A stretch of 64,000 nt of DNA from Syntrophobacteraceae bacterium (GCA_025454175.1 JALOOX010000012.1:1-64000), one strand, 5' to 3'. Positions 29,101-37,540 are shown, counted from the stretch's first letter. The notes: generated from the sequence alone by a model not told the origin. Translations and numbers: made by a program.

Positions 29101-30967
29101 GATACCGGCCCATCCCACCACATGGGTTAACGACCCGACGGTGTTCAATGCCGGCAATGTGGACCTGCACTCGCTGTTGACGGCTCCGGCTGAACGGCAT
29201 GATGTCATCGTGGACTTCTCGCAGTATGCCGGCCAGACGCTGATCCTCTACAACGACGCGCCAGCGGCGTTCCCGGCGCGTGATCCGCGCTACGACTATT
29301 ACACCGGCAACGGGGACTACCGGGATACCGGCGGCGCGCCTTCGACGCTCCCCGGCTACGGGCCGAACACCCGCACCATCATGCAGATCAAGGTGACCGC
29401 CATGGCCCCCGCCTCCCCCTTCAGTGTGCCTGCGCTCGAGGCGGCATTCAAGGCGACGAGCCTGGATGGTCGGGGAGTATTTCAGAATGGTCAGCACCCG
29501 ATCATCGTCGGGCAGGGCGAATACAACTCGGCCTACGGCACCTCGTTCCAGACCAATGGACCGAGGAACGGAACCGTGCAGATCTTTGACACCTCCCTGA
29601 CTTTCGACACTCTGGCGGGTGTCCCGTTGACCATGAACCTCAAGCCGAAGATGATCCAGGACGAGATGGGGGAAGCCTTTGAAATGTCTTATGGACGCAT
29701 GAGCGGGTTTCTGGGGGTGGAGACGGCCAACGCTCAGGCGGGTTTGCAGAACATGATCCTTCACCCGTACACGTATCCGCCGACCGAGGTCCTTGACGGT
29801 GTGGAGCTGCCGCCGGGAACGGCGCTCGAACCCATTGCCACAACCGACGACGGCACGCAGATCTGGAAGATCACCCACAACGGAGTGGACACGCACCCGA
29901 TCCACTGGCACCTGTATGACGTGCAGCTCCTCAACCGGGTCGGCTGGGACGGGATCGTCCGCAAGCCTCACCCAAGCGAGCTGGGCTGGAAGGACACGGT
30001 CCGCGTCAGCCCGCTGGAAGACACCATCGTCGCCCTGAGGCCACTGATTCCCCAGCTCCCGGCTGGATGGGGCGGCCTGCCCAACAGCATCCGGCTGCTC
30101 GACCCGTCCATGCCCGAAGGTTGGTTCCTGGAAGGCGCCAACACGACTCAGCGCGAGGCGATGGGACTGCCCATCATGGCATTCAGCCCCGATGGGGAGC
30201 CTGTCGACATTATCAACCACTATGTCAACTACGGCTGGGAGTACGTGTACCACTGCCACATCCTCAGCCACGAAGAGATGGACATGATGCACGCCCAGGC
30301 GGTGGGTGTGGCGCCTCCAGCCCCGACGCTCGTGAGCGCCATTGCCTCTGGAAACGGCAACAACCGGCAATACACTGTGACCTGGATCGACAACTCCAAG
30401 AACGAGACCGCTTTCGTCATCGAGCGTTCCACGAGTCCCACGGGCCCCTGGAGCATCCTGGCGACCATCCCGTCCGACCGGCTGGTTGTTGGACCGGGGA
30501 CCGGCCAAAGAACCTATGTGGACAGGACCCGGAGCACCTACTACTACCAGGTCTACGCCGTCAACGTGGTTGGCGACACGTGGGACTACTCCAATCCGGC
30601 TCTCAACGAGATCCCGCCGGGAGGAGGATGGCCGACTCTGACGCTCACCTCGGGGGGAGGGGCTGTAACCCCACCCGTCATAGCCGCTCCCACCAACCTG
30701 GCGGGAAGCGCCGTTGTGAAGAACAAGAACTCGGCGACGGTCACCCTCGGCTGGGTGGACAATTCCAGCAACGAAACGGGCTTCCTGGTTCAGCGGGCCT
30801 ATGACGCCGCATTCTCGAGCGGCGTGGTGAACGCGACCGTGGGAAGCAATGTCAAGACCTTCACCCAGACGGTGGCGCGAGGCACGACCTTCTACTACAG
30901 GGTACACGCCTTCAACGACACAACCCAGTCCGGGTGGTCCAACACTGTCACCATTCCCACACCATAA
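26135..30967 (+). CDS. Secreted fusion: vanadium-haloperoxidase-like domain + CotA-like multicopper oxidase + two FN3 domains
   Basis: 1610 aa with a Sec signal peptide (about 1-28, ending SWGLEQGMAQ). Residues about 60-490 resemble vanadium-dependent haloperoxidases (PAP2 fold): K362 and R369 in KYAYNFWRP, G406-H407, R456 and H462 in ARTWGGLHF; the Ser of the usual PSGH is Ala405. Residues about 540-1395 form a multicopper oxidase with all four copper motifs: HLHGG (662-664), YHDH (725-727), HPIHWH (1254-1259) and HCHILSHEEMDMM (1373-1385), the CotA/bilirubin-oxidase pattern. Two fibronectin type III domains follow (about 1397-1495 and 1515-1610). Predicted to act outside the cytoplasm on phenols, metals or halides. 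AAGGAGG precedes the ATG by six bases. A dihaem peroxidase gene follows. The three-part architecture is unusual. Confidence 0.87.
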   Translation: MNRQKIILPVILVLLVAAFSWGLEQGMAQKGSPNAPGQKKKITQADRQAAADRAAAAGFTMDGVGAADMAMPGAAPRYFSHPNYANSPLPGNAVSEWNAIAQDILQPTPMPGMPMPMGGVSMSAAFVYLSYMQAAVYNSLVAIEGGYTPYNSTLTADPNASRDAAVAAAAYGVLKNFFPEDPTLDGKYAASLAVIPDSPAKTEGIAVGAAAAAEIITLRAGDTLSGDDGYIVPPPGPGVWEPNKLPDGTVVPPMDPWMRNLQPFMRATAAGLRPPPPPALDDPQYQADLAEVRDIGSAMSATRTPEQTEVAQFWATNMVIQTNASYRNLAATQGLNLLETARLMALGNMAASDSLIATFDAKYAYNFWRPHTAIRHTNPDGTYSAAEVNTWMPLLMVPNFPEYVAGHGSFVSAQAQVYANFNFFASGGVDLDSGVTNTTRHYATAAQMRDEIVNARTWGGLHFRNSSALAVRLGQAIVTNALRTYFTPAADKSAHATVSGGIRKFVDGLPGLGAGAANNLGQYIPVAVPDTTTYPGSDYYIIELGEYTEQMHSDLPPTTLRGYRQAGGEFRYLGPAIVAQKDRPVRILFRNLLPTGAGGNLFIPTDTTVMGSGMTADGHELMEANPGMVDPQNPMCTTTDPVMKAQMVADGLCYAENRATLHLHGGISPWISDGTPHQWITPAGENTPYPEGVSVRDVPDMGAPLPGEMTFYYTNQQSARLMFYHDHAWGITRLNVYAGEAAPYIIQDATEATLISAGTIPGPDATIPLVVQDKTFVPSEAQLAVSDETWDMDLWGGPGSLWLPHVYSPAQNPGDASGVNQFGRWAYGPWFWPPTSNIEYGPVDNPYFDPACNPDTQWCEPPLIPGTPYNSMGMEAFMDTPVVNGTVYPTLTVDPKAYRFRVLNAANDRFFNLSIYQAVDANGVLCDANNPNPAPESTGVACTEVALNPAEVAAALEDPTIFPTPLAGTEGPAWISIGTEGGFLPAPVVIPAHPTTWVNDPTVFNAGNVDLHSLLTAPAERHDVIVDFSQYAGQTLILYNDAPAAFPARDPRYDYYTGNGDYRDTGGAPSTLPGYGPNTRTIMQIKVTAMAPASPFSVPALEAAFKATSLDGRGVFQNGQHPIIVGQGEYNSAYGTSFQTNGPRNGTVQIFDTSLTFDTLAGVPLTMNLKPKMIQDEMGEAFEMSYGRMSGFLGVETANAQAGLQNMILHPYTYPPTEVLDGVELPPGTALEPIATTDDGTQIWKITHNGVDTHPIHWHLYDVQLLNRVGWDGIVRKPHPSELGWKDTVRVSPLEDTIVALRPLIPQLPAGWGGLPNSIRLLDPSMPEGWFLEGANTTQREAMGLPIMAFSPDGEPVDIINHYVNYGWEYVYHCHILSHEEMDMMHAQAVGVAPPAPTLVSAIASGNGNNRQYTVTWIDNSKNETAFVIERSTSPTGPWSILATIPSDRLVVGPGTGQRTYVDRTRSTYYYQVYAVNVVGDTWDYSNPALNEIPPGGGWPTLTLTSGGGAVTPPVIAAPTNLAGSAVVKNKNSATVTLGWVDNSSNETGFLVQRAYDAAFSSGVVNATVGSNVKTFTQTVARGTTFYYRVHAFNDTTQSGWSNTVTIPTP

Positions 30968-30991
30968 CGCTCGACCTGATGAGACCCAACC

Positions 30992-31015
30992 GGGGGAGGG
31001 ACTCCACCCTCCCCC
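30992..31015 (+). terminator. Hairpin after the multicopper-oxidase fusion
   Basis: GGGGGAGGG, six-base loop, CCCTCCCCC: a perfect 9-bp GC stem 25 bases after the stop, without a T tract. It may end or attenuate transcription, or protect the 3' end, before the peroxidase gene. Confidence 0.45.
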
Positions 31016-31100
31016 TCGAACTGACAATGCCCAGGAAGATATGAGACGGGGCCATCGAAACATGGATGGCGCATCAATCTGTCTGAAAAGGAGGGTTTCG

Positions 31101-32552
31101 ATGAGAAGACCACTTTACATTTTCATGGCGGTTGCTCTTGGGCTCTGCGTTTTCCGGCCGGCGGCTCCTTGTTCTGGACAAGCCGAGATCCCGGCCCTTG
31201 CTCTCAGCCCCATTGAAGCGCTTGGCAAGGCGCTCTTTTTCGATCCGGGCCTTTCCGTGAACCGCACCCAGTCGTGCGCCAGCTGCCACGACCCCGGTGT
31301 GGGGTTCACCGGGCCTCATTCGGACATCAACGCACACGGCGCCGTCGAGCCGGGTGCGGTGCCCGACAGGTTCGGCAATCGCAAACCGCCAACCGCGGCT
31401 TATGGCGGAGACAGCCCCCTGCTGCACTACGATGAAACAGCGAAGGGCTGGTTCGGCGGCATGTTCTGGGACGCCCGGGCCACCGGCTGGACCTTGGGGG
31501 ACCCGCTGGCGGAACAGGCCATGGGACCTTTCCTGAACCCGCTCGAGATGGCCATGCCGGAGGAAAAGCAGGTATGCCTCAGGGTGGCCCATTCTGAATA
31601 CGTCCAGCTCTTTAACACCGTCTGGGGGCCTGGCTCCCTGGATTGCGTCAAGGATTCGGCTGGAGCCTATGAAAGGATCGCCCGCTCCATTGCCGCCTAC
31701 GAGAAGAGCGCCGAGGTCAACCCCTTCACCTCCAAGTTTGACCTGTTCTGGGTTAATGCCAGTGCCGCAGGCAAGGATATCTCGTTGATTACTGCAGCGG
31801 GAATACCCGGCGGCATGGGAAGCGGCGGCGGTGGCATGGGAGGCGGTGGCGGTGGCATGGGAGGCGGTGGCGGTGGCATGGGAGGTGGTGGTGGCATGGG
31901 GGGATGCGGAAGCCAGAACCCGAACGCCGCGAACAATCCCGCCTGCTGGCAGCACTACAAGGGCCTGGGTTTGACCGATGAGGAGGTTCAGGGACTTGCA
32001 GTCTTCAACGACGCCAACCGCGGCAACTGCGCTTCCTGCCACTCGCTGAAGGCTGGATCAGCTGGTTATCCATTGTTCACCGACTTCAGCTATCACAATC
32101 TCGGCATTCCGAAGAACCCGGAAAACCCATACTACACCATGCCCAAGAAGTGGAACCCCGATGGAGAAAAGTGGGTGGATTTGGGCCTGGGCCAGTTCCT
32201 CAAGAGCGCCGGAGATCCGCCCGAGGTGTATGAGATCGAAATGGGCAAGTTCAAGACGCCCACTCTGCGCAATGTGGATCTTCGGCCTTCCGCGGATTTT
32301 GTCAAAGCATACGGTCACAACGGCTTTTTCAAGTCGCTGGATGCCATGGACGGCATCATTCACTTCTACGCCTGGCGTGCCATGATGGATACCGGCGGAA
32401 TGGGCGGCGGGATGGGGCCTGATCCCAACATGTTTCCTCCGCCTGAGTGGGATCAGAACCGAATTGTGATGCAGCCTTTCAACTTCATGATGGACGGCCC
32501 AAGAATCACGGCCTTCCTGAAGACAATTTCCGACGGTTACTTTTCGAGATAG
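31101..32552 (+). CDS. Dihaem cytochrome c peroxidase / MauG-family protein with Gly-Met repeat insert
   Basis: 483 aa. A signal peptide (about 1-25) leads to the periplasm. Two CASCH haem c motifs are present (first at residues 59-63, CASCHDP; second CASCHSL), one in each half, as in bacterial CcpA/MauG proteins that reduce H2O2 or oxidise protein partners. Between the halves sits a low-complexity insert of GGGGGMG units (about 237-271), which is not part of the normal fold. The second half keeps FKTPTLRNVDL and AYGHNGFF, typical of the family. AAGGAGGG precedes the ATG, which is chosen over a frame extending upstream into the intergenic hairpin. It lies 133 bp after the multicopper-oxidase fusion, so both may act together in oxidation outside the cell. 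Confidence 0.88.
   Translation: MRRPLYIFMAVALGLCVFRPAAPCSGQAEIPALALSPIEALGKALFFDPGLSVNRTQSCASCHDPGVGFTGPHSDINAHGAVEPGAVPDRFGNRKPPTAAYGGDSPLLHYDETAKGWFGGMFWDARATGWTLGDPLAEQAMGPFLNPLEMAMPEEKQVCLRVAHSEYVQLFNTVWGPGSLDCVKDSAGAYERIARSIAAYEKSAEVNPFTSKFDLFWVNASAAGKDISLITAAGIPGGMGSGGGGMGGGGGGMGGGGGGMGGGGGMGGCGSQNPNAANNPACWQHYKGLGLTDEEVQGLAVFNDANRGNCASCHSLKAGSAGYPLFTDFSYHNLGIPKNPENPYYTMPKKWNPDGEKWVDLGLGQFLKSAGDPPEVYEIEMGKFKTPTLRNVDLRPSADFVKAYGHNGFFKSLDAMDGIIHFYAWRAMMDTGGMGGGMGPDPNMFPPPEWDQNRIVMQPFNFMMDGPRITAFLKTISDGYFSR
31811..31911 (+). repeat. In-frame 21-bp tandem repeat encoding GGGGGMG
   Basis: About four degenerate copies of GGCGGTGGCGGTGGCATGGGA inside the peroxidase gene. The unit is a multiple of three, so copy-number change would alter only linker length. 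Confidence 0.75.
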
Positions 32553-32561
32553 CCCGATGCT

Positions 32562-32586
32562 GGGGGGAGGGATACCCCCTCCTCCC
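32562..32586 (+). terminator. Hairpin after the peroxidase gene
   Basis: GGGGGGAGG pairs with CCTCCTCCC (one G-U pair) across a seven-base loop, ten bases after the stop; no T tract. The rest of the gap to 32914, between two converging genes, shows nothing I can name. Confidence 0.45.
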
Positions 32587-32914
32587 TCGTGCCGCGCTCA
32601 CATCACTGCGGGAAGCATTCCCTTTCATTAACCGCGATATCCCCATGCAGCGTGGATACCTGTCTGGTCTCAGTTGAAGGTCCCCGATGGTGGCAGCGCA
32701 GGGCATCAAGCCGCGCCTGCAGAGATCACGGCCGTCTGACGGTGCTCGTTCCTCGATCCACATCACAGCTTTTGACCGGCTGTACCTCTCATTTAGCCTT
32801 CCGCCTGCGGGCCTCGAGCTCGTCGGCTGAATAACTCCTCAAATTTCTGTCTCTCCCCACCGGTCTGAGCTGACGGCACCACGACATGGGGCCCTTGAAA
32901 AACCGCGATCTGAT

Positions 32915-35900
32915 TCAGGGGGTGCCGCCGGCCGCCGCGGCGGCGTGGGCGCCGAGCTGGGCATCGGTGTAGTGCTTCATGGAGATGGCCTTGGCGGGGC
33001 ATTCGGCGACGCAGACCCCGCAGCCCTGGCACCCGCGCGGATCGATGACCGAGATCCCCTCCTCGTCCATGCGCGGCACGTGGTAGGGACAGACGTAAAC
33101 ACAGGCGAGGCAGGCGCTGCAGCGGTCCCGGATGACCTCCGCCACGGTGCCGCTCACCCGGATCTCGTTCTGGACCAGGAGCCCCGCCGCCCGGCCGGCC
33201 GCTCCCCGGGCCTGGGCCAGGCTCTCCTCGATGAATCTCGGGCTGTGGGCCAGGCCGCACAGGAAGACCCCCTGGGTGTTGGCATCGAGGGGGCTCAGCT
33301 TGGGATGAGACTCCATGAAGAAGCCCTCCTGCCCCCGGGACAGCTTGAGCATCGCAGCCACCGCATCGGCCCCGGCATGGGGGCGGATGCCGCCGCTCAG
33401 CACCAGGGCGTCCGGGCTGATGCGAAGATCCAGACCGCTCGACGGGTCGAAAACGGAAACATCGATCCTGACGTCCTCGACCTGGACCTCGGGGGGAGCC
33501 TCGGGCTCGAAACGAACAAAGACGGCGCCCAGGTCTCGAGCTTTCCGGTAGTATTCCTCCTTGAACCCGAAGGTCCGGATGTCCCGGTACAGGACGTAGA
33601 CCGCCGCGCCGGGTCTTTCCTCCAGGAGCCTGATGGCGTTCTTGACGGCCGCCGAGCAGCACACCCGGCTGCACATCGGGAATTCCTCCGAACGGGACCC
33701 GACACACTGGATCATGACGGTGACTCGAGGAAGGGCCGAAGGACCCGCCAGGAAGCGCTCTTCGAGCTCCAGCTGAGTCATGATCCCCGGATGGCCGCCG
33801 TAATGGAATTCCGTCGGCTCGTAAGGGCGACCCCCCGTGGCCACGATGACAGCCCCGGCCTCCACGGGAACGGTGCGGCCGTTCTGGACGATCCTGCCCT
33901 TGAAATCCCCCACTCCGCCGTCAAGCTGCCGGACCTCGGCGTTCAGCCAGGTGGTGATGGTCCGATGGCTCCGGACGCGCAGCACCATCTGCTCCACCAG
34001 CTTGCGTGGCGGTGAGGTCCCCGGGTTGTGAACGATGCGCCGCGCCACCCCCCCCAGCCGGGCTTCCTTTTCCACCAGGGTCACCGGGATACCCTGGTCG
34101 GCCAGGGTCAGGGCCGCCGTCATGCCGGCCAGCCCTCCCCCGATGACCAGGGCCTTCTGAACCACCTGGACCGACACATCGTCGACAGGCTCGAGCAGTG
34201 CTGCCCGGGCCACAGCCGCATCCACCAGGGCCTTGGCCTTTCGGGTGGCCGCCTCGGGCTCGTCCCCGTGGACCCATGAGCACTGATCTCGAATGTTGGC
34301 CATTTCGAAGAGATACGGATTGAGCCCTTTCTGCTTGAGGGTCTCGCGGAACAGGGGCTCGTGGGTGCGGGGCGAGCAGGCGGCCACCACCACCCGGTTG
34401 AGGCCGTGGGCCGTGATGAGCTCCTTCATGCGCTCCTGGGTCTGGGTCGAGCAGGAAAACTGGAAATCCTCGGCCACCACCACGTTGGGCAGGGACGCGG
34501 CACGCTCGCGAACGGCGGCCACGTCGACGACGCCCGCGATGTTCCGCCCGCAGTGGCAGACGAAGACCCCCACGCGGGGAACTGCTTCCATCTTGAGCCC
34601 GTCGGCTGCCGGAATATCGCCCAGGTCGCCCGTCATCGCCCGGTCGCCTTCCACGGCGTCAGCAACCCCTGGAGCATCCGGCGTCTCAAGGTCTTCAAAA
34701 CCCTCAAGGATGTCACCGCCGGCCATCATCCGGAGGCAGGACGCCGCACTGGCCGCGGCGGCGCTGGCTCCCGTCACCGACTCGGGAATGTCCTTGGGGC
34801 CGTCCAGGACCCCCGCCACGAAAACCCCTTCCCGCGAGGTCAGGGTCGGGCGCTCCAAGTCCGGCTCGATGAACCCATAGGCGTTCACCTCGATCCCGAG
34901 CCTCGCCAGCAACGGCGCCATGGCGCCGGACGGCTTCATGCCCGCCGAGAGCACCACCAGGTCGAATTCCTCCTCCCGGTGCTCCATGGTGTGATGGTCA
35001 TGGTAGCTGATGACCAGGTTGCGGTTCTCGGGGTTTTCAACGATCTGCGAAAGCATGCTCCGCACGAAGCGCACATGGAGCCCATGGCGGGCCCGCTCCA
35101 CGTAGCGGTCGAAGTCCTTCCCCTGGGCGCGGATGTCCATGTAATAGATGGTCGCCTCGCTTTGGGGATCGTGCTCGCGCACCAGCATGCCCTGCTTGAC
35201 GGCCGCCATGCAGCAGACCGACGAGCAGAAATTGCGGTTGCGCGCGCTGTCCCGGGACGCAACGCACTGGATCCAGGCAACGCGCCGCGGGACAGCGCCG
35301 TCCGACGGTCTCCGGGGATGTCCCGCAAAAGGTCCCGCGGCCGAAAGCATGCGCTCGAAATCCAGGCTCGTCGCCACATTGGCGTAGCGGCCATGGCCGT
35401 ACTCACCGGCCTGCGGCACCACGGCAAGCTCGTAGCCCCCCGCCAGGATGACGGCCCCCACCGGCAGATCCACATCCTCGCCCCGATCATCGAAGCGGAC
35501 GGCTCCCGTGGGACAAATCTTCTCACACAGCCGACAGCGGCCCTTCTGGAAGTAAATGCACGATGCCGTATCGATGGCAGGCACCATGGGAATGGCCTGG
35601 GAATGGGCCAGGTACACGGCCTTACGTTTGTCGAGGTTCGCGTTGTAAGGATTGGGGACATTCTTGGGGCATCGGTCCACGCACTGTCGGCAGCCGATGC
35701 AGAGGTTCTCGTCCACGTACCGCGGGTGGCGGTGGATGCGCGCCGAGAATCGCCCCGGCTCTCCCTCGAGGTCCACCAGCTCCGCCATCGTCATGATGCG
35801 GATGTTCGGGTGCCGGGCGCAGGCGACCATGCGGGGAGCGATCATGCAGGTCGAGCAGTCGTTGGTGGGAAACGTCTTGTCCAGGCGCCCCATGTTGCCG

Positions 35901-36034
35901 CCGATGGATTCGGAGCGCTCCAGCAGGTGCACGGTGATGCCCATGGCGGCGAGATCCAGCGCCGCCTGCATTCCGGCGATGCCCCCTCCCACCACCAGGA
36001 CGGACTTTGGGGTCGAGCGGTCAGGGTCGGACAT
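32915..36034 (-). CDS. hdrA: Double-length HdrA: two fused flavin/Fe-S HdrA modules
   Basis: 1039 aa; typical HdrA is about 650. The first module (1 to about 480) has FAD motif GGGIAGM (16-22), NDCSTCMIAPRMV (59-70), and two Fe-S sets (C112/115/118/122; C159/167/170/174). A second module starts at the classic HdrA beginning GVFVCHCGRNIAGVVDV (about 485), has a second FAD motif (VIGGGLAGM, about 633), MCSRVCCSAAVKNA, and C-terminal ferredoxin motifs CSACLACVYVCP and CQGCGVCVAECP (about 970-1015). HdrA is the flavin centre that splits electron pairs between a disulfide and ferredoxin. GGGGGTG precedes the ATG, and the start overlaps hdrB by 14 bases. No MvhD, hydrogenase or dehydrogenase subunit is next to it, so the electron donor is not evident. 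Confidence 0.9.
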   Translation of the reverse strand: MSDPDRSTPKSVLVVGGGIAGMQAALDLAAMGITVHLLERSESIGGNMGRLDKTFPTNDCSTCMIAPRMVACARHPNIRIMTMAELVDLEGEPGRFSARIHRHPRYVDENLCIGCRQCVDRCPKNVPNPYNANLDKRKAVYLAHSQAIPMVPAIDTASCIYFQKGRCRLCEKICPTGAVRFDDRGEDVDLPVGAVILAGGYELAVVPQAGEYGHGRYANVATSLDFERMLSAAGPFAGHPRRPSDGAVPRRVAWIQCVASRDSARNRNFCSSVCCMAAVKQGMLVREHDPQSEATIYYMDIRAQGKDFDRYVERARHGLHVRFVRSMLSQIVENPENRNLVISYHDHHTMEHREEEFDLVVLSAGMKPSGAMAPLLARLGIEVNAYGFIEPDLERPTLTSREGVFVAGVLDGPKDIPESVTGASAAAASAASCLRMMAGGDILEGFEDLETPDAPGVADAVEGDRAMTGDLGDIPAADGLKMEAVPRVGVFVCHCGRNIAGVVDVAAVRERAASLPNVVVAEDFQFSCSTQTQERMKELITAHGLNRVVVAACSPRTHEPLFRETLKQKGLNPYLFEMANIRDQCSWVHGDEPEAATRKAKALVDAAVARAALLEPVDDVSVQVVQKALVIGGGLAGMTAALTLADQGIPVTLVEKEARLGGVARRIVHNPGTSPPRKLVEQMVLRVRSHRTITTWLNAEVRQLDGGVGDFKGRIVQNGRTVPVEAGAVIVATGGRPYEPTEFHYGGHPGIMTQLELEERFLAGPSALPRVTVMIQCVGSRSEEFPMCSRVCCSAAVKNAIRLLEERPGAAVYVLYRDIRTFGFKEEYYRKARDLGAVFVRFEPEAPPEVQVEDVRIDVSVFDPSSGLDLRISPDALVLSGGIRPHAGADAVAAMLKLSRGQEGFFMESHPKLSPLDANTQGVFLCGLAHSPRFIEESLAQARGAAGRAAGLLVQNEIRVSGTVAEVIRDRCSACLACVYVCPYHVPRMDEEGISVIDPRGCQGCGVCVAECPAKAISMKHYTDAQLGAHAAAAAGGTP

Positions 36035-36941
36035 GATTCACCCCCTCTTCAGGGGAGGGCTGCTGCTCGGAGGAGACCCGGCGACGGGAGCTGAGCCCGC
36101 GCAGCAGTGGTTCAGGGTCCACGAGATGGCTTTTGAGGCCTTTTCGGACCGATTCCAGCCCGAAAGCAAGCGCCAGGAGCTCCGTGTAATAGAGGATGGG
36201 AATGGCCGGAACCGCCGTGCCATGCGGCGCCCGCTCCGAGAGCTCGGCTCCCAGCAGGTCCAGGTTGCTCTGGCAGAGGGGGCAGCAAACCACGATGGCC
36301 TGGGCCCCGCTCTTCCGGGCCCACCCGAGGAGTCGCTCCACCAGAGCCAAACCGATGTCACGCCTGGGAATCCCCACGCTGGCCCCACAGCACGTGGCCT
36401 TGAACGACCAGTCGATGGCCGTGGCCCCCGTGGCCGAAACGAGCCGATCCAGGTGGAGCGGGTTCTCGTAGTCCGTGAATCCCGTGATCTTGGGCGCGCG
36501 GACCACCTGGCAGCCATAGTAGCACACCACCCGAAGCCCCGAGAGGTCCACCGACACCCGATCCGCAACCCGCTCCAGCCAGGGCTCCGAAGCCAGGAGC
36601 CTCGCCAGGTCATAAACCTCGAGGTCGGGGGATATGGACCAGGGGTCTTCCACCCGCTTCTCCTCGAGCATGTGGCGCGAGGTCCTCAGCCGCTTGAAGC
36701 ACATGGGGCACGCCACCACCAGGTCCCGGCCCATGGCCTGGGCCGTGGCCAGGTTCCGCGCCGGCAGCACCACCGACATCTTCTCGTCCAAACTGTGAGC
36801 CGCCGTGGCCCCGCAGCAGGTCCAGTCGGGTAGCTCCAGAAGATCCAGCCCCAGTGCCGCCGCAACCTCCCGCAGCGACTCCCTGTAGTCCCAGCTCATG
36901 GACTGGAGGGCACAGCCCGGATAGAAAGCGAAACCGTTCAT
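36021..36941 (-). CDS. hdrB: HdrB, CCG-domain subunit of heterodisulfide reductase
   Basis: 306 aa. It carries two cysteine-rich CCG domains that hold the non-cubane [4Fe-4S] clusters where the disulfide is reduced: FYPGCALQS, TCCGATAAHS, ACPMCFKRL in the first half; YYGCQVVR, TCCGASVGIPR, CCPLCQSNLD in the second. No membrane segment. The ATG at 36941 overlaps the hdrC stop (ATGA) and is preceded by AAGGTG; a longer frame to 37049 lies inside hdrC and is rejected. Partner of the HdrC and HdrA encoded either side. The physiological disulfide in bacteria is unknown. Confidence 0.93.
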   Translation of the reverse strand: MNGFAFYPGCALQSMSWDYRESLREVAAALGLDLLELPDWTCCGATAAHSLDEKMSVVLPARNLATAQAMGRDLVVACPMCFKRLRTSRHMLEEKRVEDPWSISPDLEVYDLARLLASEPWLERVADRVSVDLSGLRVVCYYGCQVVRAPKITGFTDYENPLHLDRLVSATGATAIDWSFKATCCGASVGIPRRDIGLALVERLLGWARKSGAQAIVVCCPLCQSNLDLLGAELSERAPHGTAVPAIPILYYTELLALAFGLESVRKGLKSHLVDPEPLLRGLSSRRRVSSEQQPSPEEGVNHVRP

Positions 36942-37540
36942 GTGGACACCTTCTTGTGGCCGTAGTCTTCGAGAATCCGGCGAATCTCTCCGGCGGCTGG
37001 ACTTCTTTCGGGCAGAAACCTGAGGCGCCCCCGTTTCAGAAGATTCCAAGCCAGGGACGCTTCACTCATGAGATCGTCCACGGAGGGCGCCTGGCCGTGC
37101 ATCAAGGTCTTGATCCTGTAGCGCTGCATGAGCTGGAGATCGTTGATGCGGCCGTGCTCCCGCAAAACCCTCAGAAACACGTCGTGGAACGCAGCGATTT
37201 CGTATTCGGCCGGAGTGCGCCGACTGGAGATCACGGAGTTCTTGAGATGGTTCATGAGCCCCGCCACGTCGATCTCGTTGGGGCAGTAGGTCGAGCACAT
37301 CTCGCACGACAGGCAGACCCAGATGGACGAGGCCTGGAGCAGCGCTTCCCGCCGGCCCAGCTGGACCAGGCGAACCACCTGGTGAGGCTTGATGTCCATG
37401 AACGTGCTGACGGGGCAGCTGTTGCTGCAGCGCAGGCACTGATAGCACGACGCCACCTGAATGCCGGTCTCCGCGGCAATGGCGAGGGCCCAGGCGTTTT
37501 CGCGTCCGTTCACTTGCATTGCAGGAGCGGTTTCGACCAT
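36938..37540 (-). CDS. hdrC: HdrC, 2x[4Fe-4S] subunit of heterodisulfide reductase
   Basis: 200 aa. Two ferredoxin-type motifs, CYQCLRCSNSCPVS and CLSCEMCSTYCPN, pass electrons from HdrA to HdrB. The rest is helical, as in other HdrC. The ATG at 37540 has AGGG six bases upstream; the frame further upstream to 37822 runs through a heptamer repeat tract and is rejected. First gene of hdrC-hdrB-hdrA, all overlapping, so one translationally coupled operon reading left. Confidence 0.93.
   Translation of the reverse strand: MVETAPAMQVNGRENAWALAIAAETGIQVASCYQCLRCSNSCPVSTFMDIKPHQVVRLVQLGRREALLQASSIWVCLSCEMCSTYCPNEIDVAGLMNHLKNSVISSRRTPAEYEIAAFHDVFLRVLREHGRINDLQLMQRYRIKTLMHGQAPSVDDLMSEASLAWNLLKRGRLRFLPERSPAAGEIRRILEDYGHKKVST

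Noticed and set aside
32915-37540. Selenocysteine in this HdrA/HdrB set
   Set aside because: All cluster positions are ordinary Cys codons and no in-frame TGA interrupts these genes.
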